From the NCBI GenBank assembly GCA_030539275.1, contig JAUNSK010000009.1, positions 53,571 through 117,570 on the forward strand: a stretch of DNA of 64,000 nucleotides. The letters run 5' to 3'. The notes beneath the pieces are model-generated. The model was not told where the DNA came from. It worked only from the letters and a program-made list of their open reading frames with translations, and searched no databases. The number at the start of each line of letters is the position of its first letter. Within the stretch, counting starts at the first letter, position 1. The DNA is from Oscillospiraceae bacterium (lineage in GTDB: Bacteria; Bacillota; Clostridia; Oscillospirales; Ruminococcaceae). Below are positions 25,825 through 33,361 of the stretch, in pieces. The translations under genes and the position numbers were made by a program.

Positions 25825-26718
25825 ATGGGATCAGTTACTGGAAAATCTAAAGACAATTATGCTGCAACTGTTCGTCTTAAATCAATAGGCGTTATGGTTG
25901 TACTTATACTGCTGGCAGTTATATGTCTTCTGCCTATATATATTCTTGCAGTTAATGCTACACGTACATCTACTGATATCATCAATAATGGTGTACAGCT
26001 GATACCTGGCAAGTATCTTATTGCAAATATTAAAGAGACATCACATCTTAACGAAATCGGTCAGATCCACTATAGTGCGATAAGAGGTTATTTAAACAGT
26101 GGTATAATTACTGTTGTTGCAACTTTCTTCAGTGTATTCTTTTCATCTCTGACTGCATATGGTCTTGTAGTATATGATTTTAAAGCAAGTACAGCTGCAT
26201 ATACAATGATTCTAGCCGTTATGATGGTTCCTGTTCAGGTTACATCAGTTGGTTTCGTTAATTTCATGGCTCAGTTAAAGCTTACAGATACATACTGGCC
26301 TCTTGTACTTCCAGCTATTGCTGCACCGCCTATAGTATTCTATATGCGACAGTATATGAAATCATCTTTCCCGCTGGATATAGTTGAAGCTGCGCGTATT
26401 GATGGTTCAGCTGAGTTCAGAACATTTCTGACTATAGGTATTCCGCTTATGAAACCGGCTATCGGTGTTCAGGCAATATTTGCATTCATTGCTAACTGGA
26501 ATAACTTCTATACACCTTCTATGATCCTTATCTCAAGAAATGAGAAACAGCTGACTATGCCTATGATGGTTCAGTCAATTCTTACTAATGATAAGCTTTC
26601 AGATATGGGTGTTAGATATACGTCTATATTCTTATCAATCGTTCCTGTTATCATCGTTTATTGTCTCTTATCAAGAACAATTGTTGACGGCGTAGCAGAA
26701 GGCGGCGTTAAGGAATAA
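25825..26718 (+). CDS. Sugar ABC transporter permease, MalG/UgpE type
   Basis: 297 aa, ATG 3 bases after the previous stop with GGAGG upstream. Six membrane segments. The EAA loop reads EAARIDGSAEFRTFLTIGIPLMKPA. It is the second half of the membrane channel, co-transcribed with the binding protein and first permease. The exact sugar cannot be read from sequence; cello- or other plant oligosaccharides would fit the dockerin-bearing, fibre-degrading lifestyle. Confidence 0.93.
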   Translation: MGSVTGKSKDNYAATVRLKSIGVMVVLILLAVICLLPIYILAVNATRTSTDIINNGVQLIPGKYLIANIKETSHLNEIGQIHYSAIRGYLNSGIITVVATFFSVFFSSLTAYGLVVYDFKASTAAYTMILAVMMVPVQVTSVGFVNFMAQLKLTDTYWPLVLPAIAAPPIVFYMRQYMKSSFPLDIVEAARIDGSAEFRTFLTIGIPLMKPAIGVQAIFAFIANWNNFYTPSMILISRNEKQLTMPMMVQSILTNDKLSDMGVRYTSIFLSIVPVIIVYCLLSRTIVDGVAEGGVKE

Positions 26719-26745
26719 TTTTTCTAAAAACATATGATATTTTAT

Positions 26746-26777
26746 CGGATGACATTTATTTTGTCATCCGTTTTTTT
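26746..26777 (+). terminator. Rho-independent terminator of the sugar importer operon
   Basis: CGGATGACA pairs with TGTCATCCG, followed by seven T. Confidence 0.9.
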
Positions 26778-27099
26778 GTGTTTATTTGCCTGTAAAGTAT
26801 ATGTTCCTGACATGCAATTTGTGTTTATCACACTCTTTTAGTATATTCATAATGAGAATAATTTATAAAAAAATTAGACAAAAAATATAATTTACCAATT
26901 AAAAAAATAACTAGAATTATTTAGTTTTAAATAAATATAAATATGTATTTTTTCTACTGTATAACCTATTTAAAATTCATAAGTTGTGTATTACGTAAAA
27001 TAATTATGAAATATCTTGCGATTTTTATAAAAACAGTTGCAATTATGAATTTTTTGATTTATAATATTTATAGTAATGAACTAAAATAGGAGGTTATAT
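26778..27099 (+). other. AT-rich intergenic region with promoter
   Basis: About 320 bases, over 75 percent AT by eye, no ORF with a ribosome site. Only the promoter at 27037-27065 was recognised. Confidence 0.5.
27037..27065 (+). promoter_or_regulatory. Sigma-A promoter of the Q/P-rich protein
   Basis: TTGCAA at 27037-27042, 17-nt spacer, TATAAT at 27060-27065. Confidence 0.75.
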
Positions 27100-29322
27100 A
27101 TGCCAATATCACTTATTCGTTCGACTAAAGATGAAGTAGTCCACGGTTCAGATAATGACAGACGTACTGGATGCGGAATCAGATTCCAGGGCGTAAGCTC
27201 ATTCTCCAGGATCGGCGAGATGAAAGATATCACAGATATGACTTGTGATAGATGTAAAGAAATATATGCAACTAAGTTAATCAAAGAAAGCAACAGAGAA
27301 GAACAGCGTATAGAAAAAGAAGAAAGAAAAAAATTTGCACGTGCTAAAAAACAGGGTATAGTAACCGAAAAATCTTTCGAAGAGTATAAGTCTAACCGTG
27401 AGTTTGAAGCATCTTCTAAACGCGAAGCCAGCAAATCTTCTAAATCGTCTCTTCCGCCGCTTAAGGCAGATATGCCTCAGTATATACCTGGCGCAGGTTA
27501 TAGTTCTTCACCGGCAGCAACACAGAAGGCAACTCCGGTTGTGACTCCGGCTGCTCAGCCTCAGAACATTGAGAATGAAAACTCAGCTGCAGCACCATCA
27601 TACGAAGAATACATAAGCGGTATGAAGCCTTCAGGACAGGCGCAGGGCGACAGCAATCAGACATCATCACCAGTAAATCCAGCAGTTGATGATTTCTTAA
27701 ATCAGTTTATGATCAAGCCTCAGCCTGCAGCAGCAAATGATATTCCGGCTCCGGGTGTTCCGGATATGTCCGAAAATATAATTTCTGCAGCTGATGATAT
27801 TTTACCGACAATACATAATGAATTCGAAGAATCAGTTGTTACACCGCCGCCTGTTCAGAAGACTTCCTACAGCAGCCCGCTTGAGGAAGCGGCATCAAAG
27901 CTCAGAAGTACTCTAAGTAATACATACGGTGCACAGGCTCTTGAATCGATCTCTCTTCCTGATATTGAGGATATTAATCCGACTGATACTGGTATTAATA
28001 CTGATAATCTGAGAATCGATAATCTTACTTCAGGTTTTGATGAACAGGATATTAGTCTGATCAATCCGTTTTCACAACCTGATCTTCAGAATAATACAGC
28101 TCAGACAAATGATGTCGGTGATATTATAAACAGTATAGATCAGTTCGCTTACAGTACTGCTTCAGCTGACTCGTCCATAAGTAATAATTCTTCTTATCCG
28201 GGTGCCCAGAATACAGCTTCATCTCCATCGTTCGCAGATGAACTTGATATATCAGGACTTGACCTGGATGCCGCACTAAACAGTCTTGATAATAATCCTA
28301 TAACAAGAAATGAAAACAGCTATCAGGAGCCAATACATGATCTAACAGATACTCAGCCTGATCTGAATGTACAGATTAATCAGCCGCAGTCTATGCAGTA
28401 CAACCCATATGCACAGCAATACAATCCGTCATTCAGCAATATGGCTCAGCCTGATTTATCGGCTGCATCAAATGTTGCACAGCAGTTTGCTCCGTCTCCG
28501 GTACAGACACCTACTCAGTACGGACAGTCTTCAGTGCAGCCTGCTCTTCAGTATGGCCAGACACCAGTACAGCCGCCTGTTTCACAATATACTCAGTCTG
28601 TTATTCCTCAGCAGTATGCGGATCCTTCTGCGTCTCCTGTACCGCCTCAGTACGGACAGTCAGTTGTTCAGCCACCGCAGTTCGGACAGACATCTGTTCA
28701 GCCCCCACAGTATAACACACCTCAGGGCATGTATGGTTCAGCAGACAGTATGTCATCTTTTAATAACGGCTTTATGTCCGGTCAGGCACCTCAGTATCAG
28801 GGCTATCAGAACAATATGCAGTCACCTTTTGAACCAGCAAATGTTTTTAACACTCAGCCGGCACAACCAATGTCATATGGAGCTCAGCCACCGAATGCTG
28901 AACCATTTAAACCGCAGCAGAGAAAATCTGCAGTTACTCCGGTTTTTGATTCATCTGACAATATAAATGCCAAACCTCCGGGATTCTTCAGTCCTATGGC
29001 TCAGTCAATTATGGTAGATTCAATTGAAGATGCTTTGAGACAGCTGGGAAGTGCAGAAGTATCAGAGTCAGGCTCAGGTTCAGGCAAGAGTGATGGTAAA
29101 AAGGATGATGTTACACCAGAATACGTTCCTTATGTTCCTTCATCAAGTAAAACTCTTTATAAAAATCCTCCTCCGGCAGATCTGAAAAACAATACATCAG
29201 CAAGACAGGTTTCAGCCAAGGATGCAAAGAAGCTTGCAAAGATCGATGCTAAGTTTCATAAGCGTCTTGCGGAGCAGGGATATAATATATCAGAAATGAA
29301 AAATCAGCGCAGAGGCAAATAA
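27100..29322 (+). CDS. Large disordered Q/P-rich protein with small N-terminal Cys domain, function unknown
   Basis: 740 aa; ATG with AGGAGG upstream. The first about 60 residues look folded and hold three cysteines (GCGIRF... TCDRCKEIYA), possibly a zinc site. A charged helical stretch follows (EEQRIEKEERKKFARAKK). Residues about 120-700 are low complexity, rich in Ser, Asn, Gln and Pro, and include a run of YGQ-x-VQPP-type repeats near 455-560. The final 40 residues are basic and helical (SAKDAKKLAKIDAKFHKRL). No signal peptide or membrane segment, so it is probably cytoplasmic. The composition resembles prion-like, condensate-forming proteins. I do not recognise the family. Confidence 0.65.
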   Translation: MPISLIRSTKDEVVHGSDNDRRTGCGIRFQGVSSFSRIGEMKDITDMTCDRCKEIYATKLIKESNREEQRIEKEERKKFARAKKQGIVTEKSFEEYKSNREFEASSKREASKSSKSSLPPLKADMPQYIPGAGYSSSPAATQKATPVVTPAAQPQNIENENSAAAPSYEEYISGMKPSGQAQGDSNQTSSPVNPAVDDFLNQFMIKPQPAAANDIPAPGVPDMSENIISAADDILPTIHNEFEESVVTPPPVQKTSYSSPLEEAASKLRSTLSNTYGAQALESISLPDIEDINPTDTGINTDNLRIDNLTSGFDEQDISLINPFSQPDLQNNTAQTNDVGDIINSIDQFAYSTASADSSISNNSSYPGAQNTASSPSFADELDISGLDLDAALNSLDNNPITRNENSYQEPIHDLTDTQPDLNVQINQPQSMQYNPYAQQYNPSFSNMAQPDLSAASNVAQQFAPSPVQTPTQYGQSSVQPALQYGQTPVQPPVSQYTQSVIPQQYADPSASPVPPQYGQSVVQPPQFGQTSVQPPQYNTPQGMYGSADSMSSFNNGFMSGQAPQYQGYQNNMQSPFEPANVFNTQPAQPMSYGAQPPNAEPFKPQQRKSAVTPVFDSSDNINAKPPGFFSPMAQSIMVDSIEDALRQLGSAEVSESGSGSGKSDGKKDDVTPEYVPYVPSSSKTLYKNPPPADLKNNTSARQVSAKDAKKLAKIDAKFHKRLAEQGYNISEMKNQRRGK

Positions 29323-29323
29323 A

Positions 29324-29366
29324 ATAATAAGTGCCGTCCGGAAAAACCGGACGGCACTTATTATTT
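29324..29366. terminator. Bidirectional terminator between convergent genes
   Basis: A perfect stem of 19 bp: AATAATAAGTGCCGTCCGG with its complement around AAAAA. It serves the Q/P-rich gene (plus) and the glucokinase (minus). Confidence 0.9.
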
Positions 29367-29383
29367 TATTAAAATTGATTATT

Positions 29384-30346
29384 CTACTTTGCTGCTGCAT
29401 TGCCAAGAAATGCAGCTCCTATGATGCCGGCATCATTTCCAAGTTCAGCAATTACGATCTTTGTATTCTTATCAGAATTTTTGGTATAAACCATTTCACT
29501 GACGAGCTTTCTGACAGGAAGGAGAAGAGGATCTCCTTCATTGCAGACACCACCGCCGATGCAAAGAACATCCGGCTGGAATATGTTTATCATATTAGCT
29601 ATTCCGCATGCAAGATACTTGATATACTTGTCGACGACCTTTGCAGCTGTTTTATCTCCTGCACGCATAGCATCAAATGATGTTCTGGCAGTAACTTTAT
29701 TATTTCTTTCAGTTGAAAGCTTCCACATGATGCTTTCCTTGTCCTCTTCCATAGCCTCTTTAGTCATACGGATAAGTCCTGTAGCTGAAGAGAATACTTC
29801 AAAGCATCCTTTTCTGCCGCATGTGCACTGAGGTCCGTCGACTTCTATTACTGTATGGCCGAGTTCAGCGCCTGCAGAATTAGAACCGCTGTAAATCTTT
29901 GAGTCTATGATAATTCCTCCGCCTACTCCGGTACCAAGAGTAATGCATACAGCATTCTGAGTGTTTCTGGCTGCACCTGCAACAAACTCACCGTATGCTG
30001 CTGCGTTGGCATCATTTTCGATATAAACAGGTTTATCAATTTCCTTCTGGATATATTTAACCATAGGAACATCCTTGAAACCAAGATTGTTTGAGTACTC
30101 AATTACACCTGTTGCTGCATTTGCGATACCAGGAGTACCGATTCCAATCCATTCGATCTGGTCCATAGTAAGATTTGCTTTTTCAACTGATTCTATGGCC
30201 ACCTTTGCCATATCTGAAGCTATTTCTTCAGCAGGTCTCGGGCAGTTAGTTTTTGTTGTTGCTTTTGATATGATTTCGTAGTTTTCGTTTACAACGCCGG
30301 CAGAAATGTTTGTACCGCCGAGGTCTATCCCAACATAGTACTTCAT
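29384..30346 (-). CDS. glcK: ROK-family glucokinase
   Basis: 320 aa, ATG after GGAGGATA on the minus strand. It phosphorylates glucose with ATP at the entry to glycolysis. The ATP site DLGGTNISAG is at the N-terminus, the catalytic Asp lies in ENDANAAAYGE, the GTGVGGG loop is near 135, and the ROK zinc site is complete (CTCGRKGCFE). It follows the mannose-6-phosphate isomerase gene after 14 bases, so the two are one operon for hexose use. No HTH domain is present, which argues for a kinase rather than a ROK repressor. Confidence 0.92.
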   Translation of the reverse strand: MKYYVGIDLGGTNISAGVVNENYEIISKATTKTNCPRPAEEIASDMAKVAIESVEKANLTMDQIEWIGIGTPGIANAATGVIEYSNNLGFKDVPMVKYIQKEIDKPVYIENDANAAAYGEFVAGAARNTQNAVCITLGTGVGGGIIIDSKIYSGSNSAGAELGHTVIEVDGPQCTCGRKGCFEVFSSATGLIRMTKEAMEEDKESIMWKLSTERNNKVTARTSFDAMRAGDKTAAKVVDKYIKYLACGIANMINIFQPDVLCIGGGVCNEGDPLLLPVRKLVSEMVYTKNSDKNTKIVIAELGNDAGIIGAAFLGNAAAK

Positions 30347-30360
30347 AGTGTATCCTCCGA

Positions 30361-31323
30361 TTAATCAATTTGTGTTTTTATTATACGGCAGCTGCCAGTC
30401 AGGGTATAATCACCGCAGTCAGCAGGGATAAATACACTGTCGCCCTTAATCAGTGACAGGTTTCCCTGATCTGATGTAAGTGTGCATTGACCGTCAATAA
30501 CAAGTAAATGGTGAAATGAGCGTCCGTCAGTTCTAAGGTCAGTACTGGCTGACAGATCAATGAGATGAACTGTAAAATAGTCGCATGTGGACAGCAACTT
30601 GATGCTGATCCCATCATGTACCTGAGCCTCCGGTGATGTGAAACTGACAGCAGGTGAGAGATCAGTAACATCACAGGCTTTGGATATATGAAGAGGTCTT
30701 GGTTTGCCATCGGTTCCAACTCGTCCATAGTCAAAGACTCTGTAAGTTGTATTTGAGTTCTGCTGAATTTCAGCTATGAGTATTCCTTTTCCTATTGCAT
30801 GGAGTGTACCGGAATTAATAAAGAATACATCGCCTTTTTTAACAGGAACCATTTTTACAGCTTCAAGCAGTGTATTGTTATTTATATGCCTTATAAACTC
30901 ATCTTTAGTAATTTTATTTTTAAAACCGTAAATCAGCTGTGCTCCGGGTTCACAGTCAACAATATACCACATTTCTGTTTTTCCGTATTCACCTTCTGTA
31001 CGCAACGCGTATTCATTGTCTGGGTGAACCTGAACAGAAAGATTGTCTTTAGCGTCAATAAGTTTGATAAGAACAGGAAAATACTCAAATCTTGCACAGT
31101 TAGTACCAAGTGCGGCAGGTCCTGCTGTTTCAAGATACTGTGCAAGCGTTTTGCCGGAATATTCACCGTTTGCCACGACTGAACTTCCGTCTTTATGACA
31201 TGAAAGCTCCCAGCTCTCTGCCACCCTGGCAAGATCGCTGTGCTTATTGAAATCAGTTTTTAGTCTTGTCCCGCCCCAGATATAGTCCTTGAATGCAGGC
31301 TGAAGCTTTAATGGTCCTTCCAA
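30361..31323 (-). CDS. manA: Mannose-6-phosphate isomerase, class I
   Basis: 320 aa with a TTG start at 31323, placed 7 nt after AGGAGGT; the ATG at 31347 lies upstream of that site and is rejected. It interconverts mannose-6-P and fructose-6-P and needs zinc. Ligand motifs are visible: QVHPDNEYA, GKTEMWY and NSGTLHAIGKG. The N-terminal FKDYIWGG block and the cupin C-terminus (LIKGDSVFIPADCG) match the Firmicutes ManA family. Shares its promoter with the glucokinase. Confidence 0.92.
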   Translation of the reverse strand: MEGPLKLQPAFKDYIWGGTRLKTDFNKHSDLARVAESWELSCHKDGSSVVANGEYSGKTLAQYLETAGPAALGTNCARFEYFPVLIKLIDAKDNLSVQVHPDNEYALRTEGEYGKTEMWYIVDCEPGAQLIYGFKNKITKDEFIRHINNNTLLEAVKMVPVKKGDVFFINSGTLHAIGKGILIAEIQQNSNTTYRVFDYGRVGTDGKPRPLHISKACDVTDLSPAVSFTSPEAQVHDGISIKLLSTCDYFTVHLIDLSASTDLRTDGRSFHHLLVIDGQCTLTSDQGNLSLIKGDSVFIPADCGDYTLTGSCRIIKTQID

Positions 31324-31361
31324 ATAAAGTACCTCCTCTATATACATAAAAATACGTTATA

Positions 31362-31390
31362 ATTTTAGCATAGAAAAAAAAGAATGTCAA
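31362..31390 (-). promoter_or_regulatory. Sigma-A promoter of manA-glcK
   Basis: On the minus strand TTGACA (31390-31385), 17-nt spacer, TAAAAT (31367-31362). It lies downstream of the terminator of the riboswitch unit, so manA does not depend on that transcript. Confidence 0.85.
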
Positions 31391-31544
31391 CAAATCCAGT
31401 GTTTTGTGAGAGTATTTTAAAAACAATAAAACTGATTTCTGCACAGCTCAGGAGCATCTTCAGATAAAGACTGTTATTTATGAAGTGTGGACTTTAAACT
31501 GTAAGATAATAGGCTGTAGTTTAACATCAAAACCATAATACCAC

Positions 31545-31590
31545 AAAAAAAGGATCACATCCTTGCACATTGGCTGATGTAATCCTTTTT
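31545..31590 (-). terminator. Terminator of the c-di-GMP riboswitch transcript
   Basis: On the minus strand AAAAAGGAT-T-ACATC pairs with GATGT-G-ATCCTTTTT, ending in seven T at 31551-31545. Confidence 0.75.
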
Positions 31591-31980
31591 GGCAGTAAAT
31601 TGTTGATTAAATAATTAGTGATTGATTTAGTAAAGGTAGTTTAAAAATTTTGATGCAGTAATTAGTGTATTGATTTGGGGTTGTTATTAAGAGGTTTGGT
31701 GATTTGAAGAAATTCGGAATAAAAAATAAATTTTGTGGTGTGTGGTTTTCTTACAATGGATAACAGCGTATGACTTTTTGTCTTTTGATAAAAATCTGTA
31801 ACGAAAATCATATGCATTCCATTTCGGTTGTGGTTAAAACGTCGAATGATAATAAAAGAAGTCGAAACATCCCTGATACGTTCGGGGGAAACAAACCGTA
31901 AACCTTTGTATAAAGCCTGAGCTCATAGACCTCATTGATGTGTTTAACGTTATGAGAGCGTTTTACATATCAAACAATCA

Positions 31981-32014
31981 TTACCGGATTGAATTGTACT
32001 GTTCAATGCGGTAA
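31981..32014 (-). other. Candidate expression-platform hairpin of the c-di-GMP riboswitch
   Basis: On the minus strand TTACCG-C-ATTGAA pairs with TTCAAT-C-CGGTAA, directly after the aptamer, followed by TGATTGTTTG. It could be the ligand-controlled terminator, although the T tract is weak. Confidence 0.5.
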
Positions 32015-32015
32015 C

Positions 32016-32145
32016 AACGATACAAAAGCAGGCAACTGGCTGACATATGCTGAACAGGATAAAGTTCAAAGTGGATTGACGTTCAGTTTAGCCCCTCTAG
32101 TTTTGCGTCACCATCTTTCAACGGCTTTGCCGTATGTCAAACGTT
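32016..32145 (-). promoter_or_regulatory. c-di-GMP-I (GEMM-I) riboswitch aptamer
   Basis: Read on the minus strand it has the GEMM-I core in order: GGCAAA; P2 CCGTT-GAAA-GATGG with its GNRA tetraloop; GACGCAAA; GGGGCTAA (tetraloop-receptor strand); an extended P3 arm CTGAAC...GTTCAG; then ATATGTCAGCCAGTTGCC. P1 can form between AACG/ATAC/GGCAA and TTGCC/GTAT/CGTT. One deviation: the usual GCAAAGC reads GCAAAAC, which weakens the base of P3. Plus-strand reading frames through this stretch are shadows of the RNA. Confidence 0.85.
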
Positions 32146-32165
32146 TCATTTCCTTCATTGATGTC

Positions 32166-32194
32166 AGTATACCACGTATATTAAAGTATGTCAA
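32166..32194 (-). promoter_or_regulatory. Sigma-A promoter of the c-di-GMP riboswitch unit
   Basis: On the minus strand TTGACA (32194-32189), 17-nt spacer, TATACT (32171-32166). Transcription should begin near 32159, just before the aptamer. Confidence 0.85.
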
Positions 32195-32401
32195 TACTTT
32201 TTCGCTTAAAAGATATGATTCGTAACAAATAAACATTAAATATTGAAACAATTAATGCATATTGCATAATAAACAGCTTGTGAGATAAATGCTTTATTAA
32301 ATTAGGTTTAACAAATATCTAGCTTATATAAGGATGTTTATGTATAAATATCTATAATAAATACAAAATATAAGAGATATAATTTTTGTGGAGGAAATGT
32401 A

Positions 32402-33361
32402 ATGAATTCAGATAAAGTATATGACTGCGCTGTAATCGGTGCTGGTGCAGCTGGAATGACTGCGGCGTTATATTGTGCAAGGGCCGGGCTTAAAACTATC
32501 GTACTAGAAACATCTTCAGCCGGAGGTCAGCTTCAGACGATCGATAAAATAGAGAATTATCCGTCTTATGAAAGCATAACAGGAGCAGATCTTTCACTTG
32601 CAATGAGAAACCAGGTCATGAATACTGATGTCGAGCTTGCTGAATTCAGCAAGGCAACAAAAGCTGATCTTGTCTCAAAGGTAAAGTGCATTGAATCAGA
32701 TGAAGGCAGCGTTTATGCTCACAGTGTCATAATTGCAAGCGGATCATCAGTTATTCATCTTGATGTTGAGAATGAAGAGAAGCTTTGCGGTCATGGAATA
32801 CATTACTGTGCAGCTTGTGACGGTAATTTTTATAAAGGCAGGACTGTAGGGGTAGTAGGAGGGGGAAACAGTGCTGTTTCAGCAGCTCTGTATCTGTCAC
32901 GTATAGCATCAAAGGTTATCATGATACGCAGAAAGGAGAGCTTCAACTGTGAGGATATCCTACTTGACCGAATAAAGAATACTGAAAATATTCAGATACT
33001 GTACAACTGGGATCTGACAGATGTACTAGGGGATGAGCATGTAATAGCAGCCAATATAAAAAATACTAAAAACAGTTCATCAACGGTCATATCTCTTGAT
33101 GCCGTTTTTGTGTTCATCGGATACAGACCGCAGACAGATATTTTCATGGGCCAGATAAATACTGATGATGATGGCTATATTATCACAGACGGCGAAATGT
33201 GTACCAGCATTGAAGGCGTATATGCCGCAGGCGATGTAAGGCAGAAAAAACACAGGCAGATAACAACTGCAGTATCAGACGGTACAATTGCTGCACTCAG
33301 TGCTTCCAGGTATATTAATGTTAAAGTAAAGGCAATGAAAAGTATTGAAAAAGTTGACTAA
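32402..33361 (+). CDS. trxB: Thioredoxin reductase
   Basis: 319 aa, ATG after GGAGG. FAD- and NADPH-dependent enzyme that reduces thioredoxin. FAD site GAGAAGMTAALY at the N-terminus, redox cysteines in YCAACDG near 136-141, NADPH site GGGNSAVSAALYL, and the C-terminal FAD block YAAGDVRQKKHRQ. Length and order are those of bacterial low-molecular-weight TrxB. The next gene overlaps its end by 17 bases, so they are probably co-transcribed although unrelated in function. No thioredoxin gene is nearby. Confidence 0.92.
   Translation: MNSDKVYDCAVIGAGAAGMTAALYCARAGLKTIVLETSSAGGQLQTIDKIENYPSYESITGADLSLAMRNQVMNTDVELAEFSKATKADLVSKVKCIESDEGSVYAHSVIIASGSSVIHLDVENEEKLCGHGIHYCAACDGNFYKGRTVGVVGGGNSAVSAALYLSRIASKVIMIRRKESFNCEDILLDRIKNTENIQILYNWDLTDVLGDEHVIAANIKNTKNSSSTVISLDAVFVFIGYRPQTDIFMGQINTDDDGYIITDGEMCTSIEGVYAAGDVRQKKHRQITTAVSDGTIAALSASRYINVKVKAMKSIEKVD

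Larger units (their letters stand above)
31545..32159 (-). ncRNA. Riboswitch-headed RNA unit without a clear gene
   Basis: A complete minus-strand transcription unit of about 615 nt: promoter at 32194-32166, c-di-GMP-I aptamer, a second hairpin, then about 390 nt, then a terminator at 31590-31545. The longest minus-strand ORF seen in the body starts near 31818 (51 codons, basic, weak ribosome site), and two shorter ones of 33 and 20 codons start near 31933 and 31871. The body can form a stem between GCATATGATTTT and AAAAGTCATACGC. It may be a c-di-GMP-controlled small RNA, a tiny-protein gene or the remains of a lost gene. Confidence 0.5.

Noticed and set aside
28450-28730. DNA repeat array (possible CRISPR-like or minisatellite)
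   Set aside because: The repeats are the coding sequence of YGQ-x-VQPP protein units with uneven spacing; no palindromic repeat or regular spacer.
28367-28966. A 199-codon frame inside the Q/P-rich gene
   Set aside because: It is a shifted-frame shadow of repeated CAG/CAGCC codons, with no ribosome site.
29384-30346. ROK-family transcriptional repressor
   Set aside because: No N-terminal HTH; kinase motifs and zinc site are complete.
31989-32225. Plus-strand frame of 78 codons between the riboswitch and trxB
   Set aside because: It runs antisense through the c-di-GMP-I aptamer and the minus-strand promoter, and it has no ribosome site.
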